Part shown: positions 29,301 to 36,931 of the stretch, in pieces
Position numbering within the stretch: position 1 is the stretch's first letter
Layout: every line of letters starts with the position of its first letter
NCBI GenBank assembly: GCA_029782215.1
Contig: JAKOVD010000011.1
Span: 34,065 to 98,064 of the forward strand
DNA from: Chloroflexota bacterium
Lineage (GTDB): Bacteria > Chloroflexota > Anaerolineae > J102
Length of the DNA: 64,000 nucleotides
Direction: 5' to 3'
Made by a program: the position numbers and the translations under genes
Notes under the pieces: model-generated
What the model saw: only the letters and a program-made list of their open reading frames with translations
Database searches by the model: none
Told to the model about the DNA's origin: nothing

Positions 29301-32300
29301 GCCTGGCCACGTTGGTGGAACGGCCGACATCGATACGCTTGGTGCTGGAAGCCGGCGTGAACCCGCGGAAAGTCTGCGAGTCCTCACCCACCAGCACGCC
29401 GTTGACGTAGAGCCTGACCAGGTTGTCCGGGGGCTCAAAGGTCACCGCCACGTGCGCCCAGGTCCTCTCGGTCAGAACGTTGCCACTGGTCCAGGACTTC
29501 CAGCCGGCGTCGGTGCCCATGCCGAAACGGATCTGGTAGCCCACGCGCTCCAGGCTGGGCGCCCCGTCGGCCTCGCCGCTGCGCAGGCCCAGGATGCCCT
29601 GGGGAGAAGAATCCCTGGCATCGCCGCTGCCGTATGAAATCGGATAGACCCACGCCGCCAGCGAGAAGGGTGTGGTGCGCAGGTCCAGGACGGGGGTTTC
29701 TCCTGTGCTCAGGAAGGAGGCGCCGTTGAAGCTCGCCGATTGGCCGGAGACGCCCTCCTTGGAATGACTCGGGCAGAAGAGTGACACGCAGGTGACCGGC
29801 GTTTGCAGGGGCGAGGCGTCGGACCAGCCGTTGTTGGCATCGAAATCAAGGTGCAGGACCGGCTGATTGAGCAGCGTTTCCACGTCCCCTGCGGTCAAGC
29901 CGAAATCAAACAGGCGCACATCGTCGATCAAACCGATGAAGGCATCGTGATCGGTGAGAGGATAGGGGCTGCCGCCAATGTTGGCATTGGTCGTGGCCGT
30001 TGTGGCGTAGCCATGATGCAGACCGGACGCCACCAACTGGCCGTCCACGTACAACTTCTGGCCCTCCGCCCTGCCCCCATAGGTGTGCACGACGTGGTGC
30101 CATTGTTTGTCGGTGTAGAGCTGCGGTGCGCACACCGCGACGCCCATCTCGAACCCGCAGAGCCTGCCGCGACTGAGAAGCAGCGCCGCGCGATACTGGC
30201 TGCCGCTTATGTCGGTGAAGAGAACACCGGTGGGGCTATCCTGGTCGGCCTTGAACCAGAGGGCCACGCCGTAGTCTGTGGCCGATACCGGCGCGTCTGA
30301 ATGCACGTACCCGGTTCCTGCCAGCCTGATCGCGCTGCCCAGGCGGCCCATATCGGCCGCAATGCTGCATCCTGTGCCTCTGCATTGCCCGTTATGGATG
30401 GGCTGGCGGCCGGAAGTGTCGGCGTAGACGGTGGCGTTCGCCGATTCATCGAAGCGAAGCCACAGTTCTGCGTTGCTGGAGATCGCCTGCAGGTCGCTGA
30501 TCAGCGCCCCTGCCACCTGTGTCAGGCTGTAGGCCTTGGACACGTTGGTCTGGTTGACGGTGACGCTGCCGGCGATCGATTTCGTCTCGAGGGGCTGGAG
30601 CACAAAAGAGCTCGGGGGCACCCCCTGGTCGTCAAGGACGGCGGGGGCATCGGTCGAGAGCAAGCCCTGCGCCTGGCGGCTGTCGAGCTTGTTCTCGACG
30701 GTCGCCTTGTAGGCGAGCTGAGCCCCTGGCTTGACGAATCCGTCGAAGGGCGTCGTCGTAGCGCCCACCTTCTCCTGCAGTTCGGAGCTCATGACCAGCA
30801 CGTTGGGGTCAGACGGCAGCCAGGGGTGATAGCCGTAGGTCCGCTCCTGGAAGTCGGTCAGCCCATCCCGATCGGGATCGACGTTCAGTGGGTCTGACCA
30901 GACCCAGGTGTACTGCGTCGTGCCGTCGGCCGCCAAGCCGCTGACGATCTTCCAGCCGGTGTGCTCCTCGACATCCAGCAGCCCATCGCCGTCGGTGTCG
31001 GGCACCCGGGGGTTGGTGCCGAGCATCGCCTCCTCATGGTCGTTCAGGCCATCGTGATCGGTATCCAGCAGCAAGGGGTCGCTGCCCACCTGCAGCTCGT
31101 ACCCATCTGAGAGGCCGTCGTTGTCCTTGTCGAACTGGCTGTCGTCGGGATCTTCTGCGTAGGAAAGACCATCGCCATCGGCGTCGTGCAGGGCACGGAA
31201 TGTCTGAGCGGCGCCGCCACCCCAGCCCAGGGTCCAGCCCTCGCCTTCTTGCGCCAGGTCATAGAACTCGTCCAGGGTCGCCGGGAGGACGTCAAGCACC
31301 AGTTCCTCCCCAAAGTCATAGAAGGCCGTGCCCTTGTAGGGTTTGATCCAGCAGCCGCCGAAGATCAACACCCCCATGCATTCCTGGTCGGGCACGGCGT
31401 AGGCTTCTGCCAGCAGCAGTTCTGTCTTCTGGTTGACGCCCGCCTCGGGCAGCGGGATGCCCTCCTCCGCATGGACGTTCGTGCTGTAGGTGAAGGGCCG
31501 TCCGTTCTTCGTCGCCTGCCAGTCCTCGGCCCTGATAGCATCCAGGTCCAGGTTCTCGTGGATCTCCTCTTCCTCCTGCTGCCACTCGTACTTGAAGCTC
31601 GACCGGCGCAAGGTGGAATCGTTGAACTGGCCGTGCCAGAAGGTCTCCAGGGGGCTGATGGGCACCTTGGCGAGGTCGATCGTGTTGGTCAGAGCAATGC
31701 GGTACCTGATGGCATTGCCCTCGACAATGCCCATCTCGGGATGGACCATGTCAGCAAGGCTGAAATCGTGGAACTGGAGCCGGGGATACCAGGGCTCACC
31801 CTTGTCCTCATCCGGGTTCAGGTTCACCATGATGGTGCCGCTGTAGAAGAACCACTCGATGATGTTGGCGACCATCCCGGTGATGCCGCCGCAGAAGAAA
31901 TTGGCGTACCAGCTCTCCTGCTGCTCCTTCGTCAGGAAGGCGTTGCAGATCAGCGCCACCAGCGAGTCAATGAGGCCGATGACGGCCCAGATGAGCTCGC
32001 CAAGCGGTCCCAGCGCCGTCAGAATGACGAATATCAGAATGGTGACGACGGTGGAGGCGACGGCTCCCCAGATGGCGCTGTCCCATGCCAGTGCGCCCAC
32101 GGCGCCCAGATTGCCCATGGCCCATTCGGCGATGAACACGCCCCAGGTGATGGCGACGGCGACGATGATTCTGAGGATAATGCTGACCTTGTTCATCCGC
32201 AGCATCGACTTGAAGCCACTCGCTGACTCCCACAGGAACTTGCCGATGCCATGCGCAAGCTCCTTGACCGTTTTGGCGACGGCCTTCACCAGGGACAGGA

Positions 32301-35300
32301 CGGAGAGGATCACCGTCGTACTGAGCAGGATGCGCGCGGCCAGTTCAGCTCCACTCACCTTCGATCCGAGGATGAAGCTGAGGGCAATGGTTGTGATCGC
32401 ACCGGCCGCGACGATCCCTAACCCAATCATGGTGACAAAGGAACGATTGTTCCAGAGGAAGGTCCACGGGCTCAGGAAGAAGTCCTTGAAAGCCTCGCCA
32501 ATGCTTTCGAACACCGCATGCTTGACATGCCAGCCATCCCATTCATCGCCATGGCCGGTGCAGACCGCCGTCCACCACTCACCCAGGGCCCGGGATTGCA
32601 GTTGTCTGTAGGCCTTCATCATGTCCAGGACCAGGTCGCCGGCCATCTCGGCGATCTTGTCGGCAAGCTCCTCAGCGCTGGCGATCAGCTCTTCATCCGA
32701 CTCGCCCTCTTCCACAAGACACTCGGCGCCGCTCGTGCAGACCTCGGAAGTGACGCCGGCGAGCAGCGTCATGTAGAAGCCACGCGCGACTTCCGCCTTG
32801 CCCTGGTTGGTCGCGCCCACGTCTTCAGGAAAGTTCGCGTCAAAACGCTTCACCAGCGCATCGCCGAGCTTGCTGTAGTACTCTTCGGTGGGGTAGGGCT
32901 CCCAGCCCACGACCTTGTGGCTCACGGGATCAAGCGTCTGGTTGTAGCGATAGGGTCCCCAGATCAGGCTGGTCGTGGTCTGCTCTTTATGGTTCTGGGG
33001 ATCGTTGTCGACGACCAGCACGCCATTGCTGAGCGTCGCCGCCGCCAGGCCGGCGCTTCGGTATCGGCGCTCCGTAGCGATGAGCAGGGTGGGGTTGACG
33101 TTGGCGGAAAACTGCTTCAGGACACGCGGAACGACATTGCTCGACAGGTAGGCCTGGTAGTCCTCATGCGGGAAGCGCATGGTCTCCACGTCCAGGGCGT
33201 TGGCAGGAATGCTCCACCGCAGGTCATTTTGGCGCTGAGCGCTCCACCCCTTGGCCTGGGCATATTCCACGTTGTCCGGCGTACCGTTGTGGTTCCGATC
33301 GGCGTGGTCGAAGCGACCGGCGATGCTGGAGTTGCCAACGCGCGCGCCGGCGCTGTCTGTCTCGAAGATGGTCAGGTCCCGCTGCGCGTCGCTGTGACAC
33401 GTATTGGGATCGCTGTCGCCCGTCATCGTGGCGTCGGACTCGCAGTTCCGGCCCGGCACGAACATCTCGCTCAGCCCCCACGACAGCTCCCACAGGTTCT
33501 GGTCATCAGCCGGGTAGGCCGCCGGGTCAAGGTAGGCGATGGCCACGTCCAGGCCACGATCTTCGCTCACCGACATGCCGGTCACATAGAAGTCTTCGTC
33601 GTATTCCTGCACGATCTGAAGATGGTCCATCGTGCGGTTCTCAGGGGCCGCGCAATCGGTCTCCAGCGCCGCGCGGTACTCGGCCGGATGTGCTTTCTGG
33701 TACGCCTGGTCGTGCTGAGACTCTGGCTCGACGCAGTCGTCGGTCAGCGCCTGCACAGCCCACAACAGCCGCACCTGCTGGGCCGTGGTCCACGGGTTAT
33801 CCGCTCCAGGCCAGTAGAGCATCCGCGCCGCGAAGGCGGTCCTGTTGCCGTTGGTCTGATCTGGCGCCAGGTTCAGAGGCACGTAGACCAGCAGCTCCTT
33901 GCCGCCTTCTGGCTGCTCCTCACCTTCCGTGACGCCAATGCCGTAGGGATCGAGGACCGACGTATCCACCATCTTGTCTGCGTAGGGACCGTTGATCACG
34001 TTGGGGATGGCGGTGCATGCCGTCTTCGCGTCTCCCCAGGAGAACTTCATGACGTGCTCCGCATCCGCCAGGGTGGTGAGCCGTGGCGTGGTGAGCACGC
34101 CCGTGCTGCCGTTTCTGACCCCGTTGAAAGTACCCAGAGACGCGCCCAGCAATTCGCATCCGCCCTCGAAGATCCCGACATCGTGGCTGTCAGTATCCTC
34201 AAAGTGAAAAACGAGGTCCGTATAGGCAGAATTGGCCTCGTGCTGGGTCAGGCTGACGGTTGCCGAAAGCTCTCCGCGTACGGTGACCGTGACTGCCGGC
34301 GTGACCAACTTCAGCGGCATGCTGTCACCCGTCATCTCGATCTCCATCAGGGGCACCAGGCGCATGTCGCCGTACTGCCCCGTCTCATCGTCCGGCTGCC
34401 TGATATCAGGGTTGTCGCTGGTGGCGAAGGTGGTGTCCTTGACGTGCTGGATCTGCCCTTCGTCATCCCCGGCCGGCCAATCGATGACGTTGAGGGCATA
34501 GGTCAGGTGCTTGGGGTTGACCGGCTGGAACTGCAGGTCCACAAACGACGGATAACCGGCGGTCAAGTCCGATACCATGAGCTGGAACGGGTTGGCGCGG
34601 TTGTAGGCCGCATCCCCGCGCAGGGCGGCGCCGCTGTGCGAAATGGCGTTGCGGTCGAGGACGTCATTGGGCGAGAAGTCCACGCTGTCCGGTACACCGT
34701 CATTGTCGTTGTCGTCGTCGAAGGGATCGGGAATGTTATCCTTGTCGGCGTCACACTGGTCCCTGATCACGTCGGGGGTGATGGCAGTGCCGTCCGCAAG
34801 GGGAGGGCACTCCATGGAGTCAAGCTGACCATCCCGGTTGCTGTCGGGGTTGGCGGGATCCAGGTACCACTGCTTGCCCGCATAGCTGAACCCCCGCACT
34901 TCGACGGGATCGGGGATACTGTCACCATCGGTATCCTGGATGCTGGCAGCCGTACCCAGGCGGTCAACCTCCTGACCATCGCTCAAGCCATCGCCATCCA
35001 TATCCGGATTAGACGGATTGGTGCCCATGATGCATTCATCGTAGTTGTTGAGGCCGTCGCCATCCGTATCGGCGGTGTCGCTTTGATCGCATGAGTCGGT
35101 CGGCGAGGTGGTCGACGTAGCTGCGATCGGCGAGTCCGGGATGGCGGGCACCCGTTGTCCCGGCACCTGGGCCTGCTGGTGCCCCGCCGCCTCAGGGGAC
35201 GCCGCCGCTTGCGCTTCCAGCGGGTTGCTGTGCGGATCCCAGGACTTCTGGCCTGCCAGATAGTCCTGGGCAATCTGGTTTGCCTTCTCTTCCTGCGCCT

Positions 35301-36495
35301 GCTGCTCCTGGCGAGCTGCCTGGCGATCGAAGAAGGCAGACACGGTCTGGCTCTGCAGCAGTGGGGTCACCACCATGGACAGAATGACCGCCACCACAAC
35401 CACCCCGTACACCCGCCGGGAGCGCCGTGATGTCACCATGACTGCCATGAGCGCCAGGCTGCACGCCAGCAGGCCCGCCCTTCCGGTAGCCACCCCCCAG
35501 GAGGAGGGCAAACGCTGCAAGGTGAGCGTTGCCCGTTGCAGAGTGGTGGCGATCGGCGAGAAGCCGGAGAAGTCAGTCTGGATGTCGGCTTCGACGTGCG
35601 AGCCGTTCTGCTGTTCGGGGTAGACCAGGTGAAGGGTCAGGCGCAGCGGCAGGCCGCGGCCGTCAATCAGGATCTCGCCCGTGCCGGCCATCTGGCGGTA
35701 CTGGGCAGCCGTGTCAAGCGTCAGGTCCAGCGGCAGCTCACCACTTTCGCGCAGCTGCTTCTCAAGCTGATCCCGCATGTACCTGGCAAAGACAGGACCA
35801 TCGACATCAAACGCGTAGAGCGAGGTGCGACCGGCGGAAACGTCTGCGTCCGTCGCCGTCACCTGGCGCACGTTCTTCATCGCCACCAGGTAGGCCAGCA
35901 GGTCGTTGCCGGGCGCGAAACTCCCGGAGAAGTCCTCCTGCTCCTTCCAGGCGCCACCAGAGGACCGGATATAGGCACGGCTGCCTTCGATGCGTGCTTC
36001 CAGGCTGTTGGCTTCGCTCAGGACCGAGCCGCCGCCCTGCCACAGACGCAAATTCAACGTGGAAGCGGAGATATCCAGGTCACCCTCGAGATGCGCCGCC
36101 TGCTCCTGCGGGCCGCGGCCCGCATTGGACAGGATTCTTGCCGGGTACGTGGACTGTTTCAAGTCCGTGGCGAAATGATAGGTCCCGGCGTCCCTGGCCA
36201 TTTGCCAGGCGCGGCGAACCGCTTGCTCTGGGCCGCCGCCGCCCAGCGCCTTCTGCGCCGCGCTCAGCAGTGCCTTTGCGGGCGGACGCGTCTCAGACGG
36301 GCCGTTCGCGGCGCTGCGGGCGGCGGAGATGTCGTCCGCGGGGCCTGCCATGTTGTCCCTGGCCACAGACCCTTGGGCCAGACTGCCGGGCTGCCGATCG
36401 GCCCAGCCTAACGCCCCCATCAACAGACCCACCAGGAAGAGCGATGCGACCAGTGCAAAGCCAGCGCGCTTCAGGGTATGGAGATGGTACCTCAT
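20389..36495 (-). CDS. Giant (5368-aa) LamG / TSP3-repeat / multi-membrane-span surface protein
   Basis: One intact frame of 16.1 kb; ATG at 36495 with GGAGG 8 bases upstream. Approximate order: signal or anchor span (10-30); lipid-carrier-like beta domain (90-330, resembling LppX/LprG proteins); two spans (335-385); acidic TSP3-type calcium loops (470-605, DTDGDGLNNYDE type); a large unassigned region; five or six membrane spans (1350-1560); a second TSP3 cluster (1768-1885); four LamG/ConA-like domains (2008-2980); Ig-like modules (2985-3390); two more LamG domains (3390-3810); further Ig/CARDB-like modules; and two SWNLISAP / GWNLVGYL modules near the C-terminus. It ends WLPLVMQP. Many Cys pairs occur in the LamG linkers. 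It is probably an adhesive or scaffold surface protein; the function is unknown. It is translationally coupled to the small gene upstream. Confidence 0.85.
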   Translation of the reverse strand: MRYHLHTLKRAGFALVASLFLVGLLMGALGWADRQPGSLAQGSVARDNMAGPADDISAARSAANGPSETRPPAKALLSAAQKALGGGGPEQAVRRAWQMARDAGTYHFATDLKQSTYPARILSNAGRGPQEQAAHLEGDLDISASTLNLRLWQGGGSVLSEANSLEARIEGSRAYIRSSGGAWKEQEDFSGSFAPGNDLLAYLVAMKNVRQVTATDADVSAGRTSLYAFDVDGPVFARYMRDQLEKQLRESGELPLDLTLDTAAQYRQMAGTGEILIDGRGLPLRLTLHLVYPEQQNGSHVEADIQTDFSGFSPIATTLQRATLTLQRLPSSWGVATGRAGLLACSLALMAVMVTSRRSRRVYGVVVVAVILSMVVTPLLQSQTVSAFFDRQAARQEQQAQEEKANQIAQDYLAGQKSWDPHSNPLEAQAAASPEAAGHQQAQVPGQRVPAIPDSPIAATSTTSPTDSCDQSDTADTDGDGLNNYDECIMGTNPSNPDMDGDGLSDGQEVDRLGTAASIQDTDGDSIPDPVEVRGFSYAGKQWYLDPANPDSNRDGQLDSMECPPLADGTAITPDVIRDQCDADKDNIPDPFDDDNDNDGVPDSVDFSPNDVLDRNAISHSGAALRGDAAYNRANPFQLMVSDLTAGYPSFVDLQFQPVNPKHLTYALNVIDWPAGDDEGQIQHVKDTTFATSDNPDIRQPDDETGQYGDMRLVPLMEIEMTGDSMPLKLVTPAVTVTVRGELSATVSLTQHEANSAYTDLVFHFEDTDSHDVGIFEGGCELLGASLGTFNGVRNGSTGVLTTPRLTTLADAEHVMKFSWGDAKTACTAIPNVINGPYADKMVDTSVLDPYGIGVTEGEEQPEGGKELLVYVPLNLAPDQTNGNRTAFAARMLYWPGADNPWTTAQQVRLLWAVQALTDDCVEPESQHDQAYQKAHPAEYRAALETDCAAPENRTMDHLQIVQEYDEDFYVTGMSVSEDRGLDVAIAYLDPAAYPADDQNLWELSWGLSEMFVPGRNCESDATMTGDSDPNTCHSDAQRDLTIFETDSAGARVGNSSIAGRFDHADRNHNGTPDNVEYAQAKGWSAQRQNDLRWSIPANALDVETMRFPHEDYQAYLSSNVVPRVLKQFSANVNPTLLIATERRYRSAGLAAATLSNGVLVVDNDPQNHKEQTTTSLIWGPYRYNQTLDPVSHKVVGWEPYPTEEYYSKLGDALVKRFDANFPEDVGATNQGKAEVARGFYMTLLAGVTSEVCTSGAECLVEEGESDEELIASAEELADKIAEMAGDLVLDMMKAYRQLQSRALGEWWTAVCTGHGDEWDGWHVKHAVFESIGEAFKDFFLSPWTFLWNNRSFVTMIGLGIVAAGAITTIALSFILGSKVSGAELAARILLSTTVILSVLSLVKAVAKTVKELAHGIGKFLWESASGFKSMLRMNKVSIILRIIVAVAITWGVFIAEWAMGNLGAVGALAWDSAIWGAVASTVVTILIFVILTALGPLGELIWAVIGLIDSLVALICNAFLTKEQQESWYANFFCGGITGMVANIIEWFFYSGTIMVNLNPDEDKGEPWYPRLQFHDFSLADMVHPEMGIVEGNAIRYRIALTNTIDLAKVPISPLETFWHGQFNDSTLRRSSFKYEWQQEEEEIHENLDLDAIRAEDWQATKNGRPFTYSTNVHAEEGIPLPEAGVNQKTELLLAEAYAVPDQECMGVLIFGGCWIKPYKGTAFYDFGEELVLDVLPATLDEFYDLAQEGEGWTLGWGGGAAQTFRALHDADGDGLSYAEDPDDSQFDKDNDGLSDGYELQVGSDPLLLDTDHDGLNDHEEAMLGTNPRVPDTDGDGLLDVEEHTGWKIVSGLAADGTTQYTWVWSDPLNVDPDRDGLTDFQERTYGYHPWLPSDPNVLVMSSELQEKVGATTTPFDGFVKPGAQLAYKATVENKLDSRQAQGLLSTDAPAVLDDQGVPPSSFVLQPLETKSIAGSVTVNQTNVSKAYSLTQVAGALISDLQAISSNAELWLRFDESANATVYADTSGRQPIHNGQCRGTGCSIAADMGRLGSAIRLAGTGYVHSDAPVSATDYGVALWFKADQDSPTGVLFTDISGSQYRAALLLSRGRLCGFEMGVAVCAPQLYTDKQWHHVVHTYGGRAEGQKLYVDGQLVASGLHHGYATTATTNANIGGSPYPLTDHDAFIGLIDDVRLFDFGLTAGDVETLLNQPVLHLDFDANNGWSDASPLQTPVTCVSLFCPSHSKEGVSGQSASFNGASFLSTGETPVLDLRTTPFSLAAWVYPISYGSGDARDSSPQGILGLRSGEADGAPSLERVGYQIRFGMGTDAGWKSWTSGNVLTERTWAHVAVTFEPPDNLVRLYVNGVLVGEDSQTFRGFTPASSTKRIDVGRSTNVARLSLGDGHTNKTGDGSNAFCGDAMHDELCMAIDGNEILNVSTLCGEDYRIRKVWTFTETATLKAWEDDKGTRCGAQKDDGDDTVYLKYNNTDNASESFNFMRPASGGDVQRDYKGGSYGYFHFTYLNDSIPFYGYLDEVEVYNWALDSVAIQKLANSTALDLNLDEPPGSATFQDVSMQGGQARCTDCPTSGVTGRINQAAWFERAKGNYLALANGNINRTTNNLTVAAWIKPHTLGASNGQILGTARTKSTNGFGFAVAGTNLLFSTYGVHDYLLTNVGLVADRWRHVAAVFDPANTVSFYIDGVFKTSLSYTAPAVQDTDDLLLVGAATPAGSSTLTDFFDGQIDDVRVYRRSLAATEIKAIYDMAPVLHLRFEESRGATRFADNALPDVSASCTGAQCPGTGEAVRGQIGLAADFDGYDDLVTVPDSDRLDLTKFTIGAWVFPTSTGLLDYSQELVSKYDANGISSNYDLGITANTLFPRISGTCIAGRSAASSVPLILNHWNQVVGTYDGKALRIYVNGAESGSVSASATPCANTGPVAIGGWVGKIQHSFAGRMDEVVVYRTALTAQQVRDMFTYQAGWVEDRQSFDLTVDADAPTVAIKVDDKSYVARQPVIVAVEADDATSGVVGVTLLTPDGPVTAARCMEAGGQAAWCPTISPSIEGYYALKATATDRVGSATASAIRTLIVDDSAPQVAIDGADLQRVAATASTAKPNAWTVHLTGTAADRPAGSAAGSGVPDDGVRIALLGADGAIVGGSAQVAVLAAGKWSLDYEVPNASPTGQYTVTAEAVDRVSRLPVLPAEQVARHTGAADVKRIVLDAAAPAVQLSRTGIAAGAIGPATPALAGAMTDRPAPVAVTWTTGDNGDKAGVTVTCAGPSASYTPYVAGAGTFVSAQTYTWEGNLQRGSTCHVQLSSTSDPTGVSGVIRVCGSQLATWDGNWTTSRDVAFTAEASACGPNLAVAGVNLGETAFTSVAPGSTLYNETPPAGEILHLPFDDQPDSIGNLSFRDISGGGHAGSCTGQTCPSTGQAGHAGTAVLFDGVNDVVSAGSQVALANTSFTVAFWAKRGATGRFETIVGQGSATTSKGLVLGYRANNKFTCAFWGNDLDTPAYTDTTWHHWTCTYDAATKSRTIYRDGAQVAQAAASANYQGSGNLYIGGFSSTAYPFTGLVDEVRIFSRALPAGEVRSLFAGAGPLVALDFEKAWPGDGAVLPDSSGWGHDGLLVAGANDAAGKSTPGAVGSNALRFDGVDDYVQVAADLGLDLSGGQFTEAAWIYSELADDNYHAILGYQPAASLIQRYPGLWVYQRNRIHAGFGDGTSWLNVTTGSVLASGWNHVAATFDGSAYVVYVNGSAVYTSTALAGHRPYATQQLQIGKVDSAFKGQIDDVRIYPRPLSAAELRSLYLSGWRQATLNQHGAGVEAANWTAAVPSGLEGLYQVGLRGTDVDGHTQAAGSRDEIWRGAADTLAPRVVLHRTAVDPSTFQYTVVAEDFNLAETDFTSPCGAGVIDARTYFVSPWYLAAVGEDTGHPSRLFRITASCSLPAGAVEQAKACDSAGNCATVGVTAATAEEVQAAGSPQAGPGVRLTPALSAAAGSMPAISFATTVLTSTNFYEPRTIVVSGLVTGTQALAEVQVSIGGATGTAALGETAATAPYTTTWRFPWRLPEDQPLPDGTDQVATATATDAAGRRATATATLTLDVVPPAPVTLALTADGSAVQPGATLRTSPADVALGWTASADGSGLAPYRIAWTSPHTQTASMASKQRDPALPREDQFAAGEAQRLSVALTSRDTVGNVRQQASEPIYVDGPRTPDYIALPASSDTLASPYEGWTESGCTLMGADRRAAALRVPQRLYTSWDAQALRLAWTGAFWGADSDLFIYLDTVPGGTDQVFTPAPVAVTGTVASLPAGLGADTLVWVQDAHTASLLRWDGSAWANAAPLSAAQYRFDATMGDAQTDLYLPFDLLGMTPGAPLGLLAFATEEPAPDVGLRLWATLPNVNPVNSLGSNRNAAFAGQGVHFTLSHFYHWAALADGVCPNGSDGSAGGGYADFDLRLKVTANPPAAAIAGRGGGLFWLPDPAQAAARLLSFMQYAYRPVNDGEEVLYTVNYRNAGTEMERGVWLALSAVGPLHLLDTTVALGDIAAGASGTATFRAVVDRSVSTQELAEIKAFVYDSSHDQDGAALDWLWAFHRVDRGAPDSMAITAPELAVGADSAALSGYAHDESGVTSVEVEIQAPSGLVSKLACPVPSPREGLWWCPWDIVASNGGVRPAHGETFSLRMAAIDSFGHRSDWTEPKFVWVDAQPPRLTLDLDASGVYTDAVVRGLGTLHGAAYDLSGTRSVRVCVDGGCGDAALQASHVFTTAWSYEAAGATPQDYIRRTIAVTGTDRVGNRMLDPLTLAVWVDNVPPVITVTTVISPAHAGAPVNVLSGTVSDGSPEVRVSIRSQGPNGELTRQAAGREGGAWWYDLNAAVPGLYTLWVDAEDMGGNRSSVGPFTVEATCLAAGLEVTQITAEPQGASSQLLTLSAQVSNSGPDALPAGMPVGFYAGSERAGVAVTSQALAAGESAVVTATWSAAGSGDYDVQVVPDDADGGVPSFAAAADAVPLCSTPETTHTVIAVRDVPIYSSWNLISAPVEPYVTDITVVQRPISGAYTAIFAYDQGLRTYRPDWPPDGNTLTIVDAGHGYWVQALAVPTPPLTTTVDEDPLATLRLAGRAVPEDQPLPLAAGWNLVGYLSHQTLPVADALQNIAGVYGAVLGFERTGLSYYPDLAPGFNTLSDMSPAGGYWIRASREATLRYPVSTVTATVTAAPGSEQGLSPAERVYQIRQAEQAAGVRPTSEWKNFYGDPALPDGSTVPTGTVVLALDPQGVVCGATVVAYPGQYGLLACYRDEASTSEDEGAVPGDAIRLVISSDGIHADGQEIGVGTWTAHGDRQLVPSQPVFLPLVMAANAEEYEVWLPLVMQP

Positions 36496-36761
36496 TTCGA
36501 TGCCTCCAGACTGTCATCGGAGCCAGGCTCAGTGTCGCCCAGCTCTGTTGCCGCTCGGCCATTGCGCGCCTCAGCCAGCGCGCCGGTCTGCTCGGCCAGA
36601 AAGGCAAAGAGCGCCGTCACGTCACTGAATGCGACGCGCTCACCCGTGTGGGGATTCTCCAGCGAAGCCCGCCAGACCGGCAGCCCGCCGTGGCTGCCGG
36701 CGCGCCAAAGGCGCAGCATATAGGCCAGATAGACGTCGTGCCTGCTACGTTCGCTGTCCAT
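36492..36761 (-). CDS. Small conserved protein coupled to the giant gene
   Basis: 89 residues from the ATG at 36761, with GGAGGT at 36767-36772. The core is VYLAYMLRLWRAGSHGG then PVWRASLENPHTGERVAFSD, ending in a short helix LFAFLAEQ and an acidic tail. I recall similar small proteins in Chloroflexota genomes but know of no function. There is no signal peptide. Its TGA overlaps the ATG of the giant gene (ATGA), so translation of the giant is probably coupled to it. The phased heptamer site lies 41 bases or more upstream of its start. Confidence 0.8.
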   Translation of the reverse strand: MDSERSRHDVYLAYMLRLWRAGSHGGLPVWRASLENPHTGERVAFSDVTALFAFLAEQTGALAEARNGRAATELGDTEPGSDDSLEASK

Positions 36762-36801
36762 AGTCAACCTCCATCGTGGAGTGAGCCGATCTAACAGCGC
36801 T

Positions 36802-36844
36802 ATTGCAGCATCTAAGCGTGGCGGAAACGTGGCCTGCCCGTGGT
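36802..36844 (-). promoter_or_regulatory. SARP/BTAD-type activator site: three heptamers at 11-bp phase plus -10
   Basis: On the plus strand GCGTGGC (36816-36822), ACGTGGC (36827-36833) and CCGTGGT (36838-36844) start exactly 11 bp apart with 4-bp spacers. In the minus direction the last heptamer is followed by 8 bp and then TGCAAT (36807-36802), a plausible -10. The spacing equals that at 13950-13981 and that reported for SARP activators. The site lies between the small/giant operon (-) and the BTAD regulator gene (+), so it may also control the regulator. Confidence 0.65.
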
Positions 36845-36931
36845 GTGTCCTTCGCAAAGTGGCAGGGAAGGCACAAATGGCTTACAATCAATTCAAGAAA
36901 CTGGCACCGATGATGTTTCCAGGAGTCTGCG

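Noticed and set aside
32518..35094. 858-codon open frame on the plus strand
   Set aside because: Antisense shadow of the giant protein gene, which keeps domain structure through this stretch.
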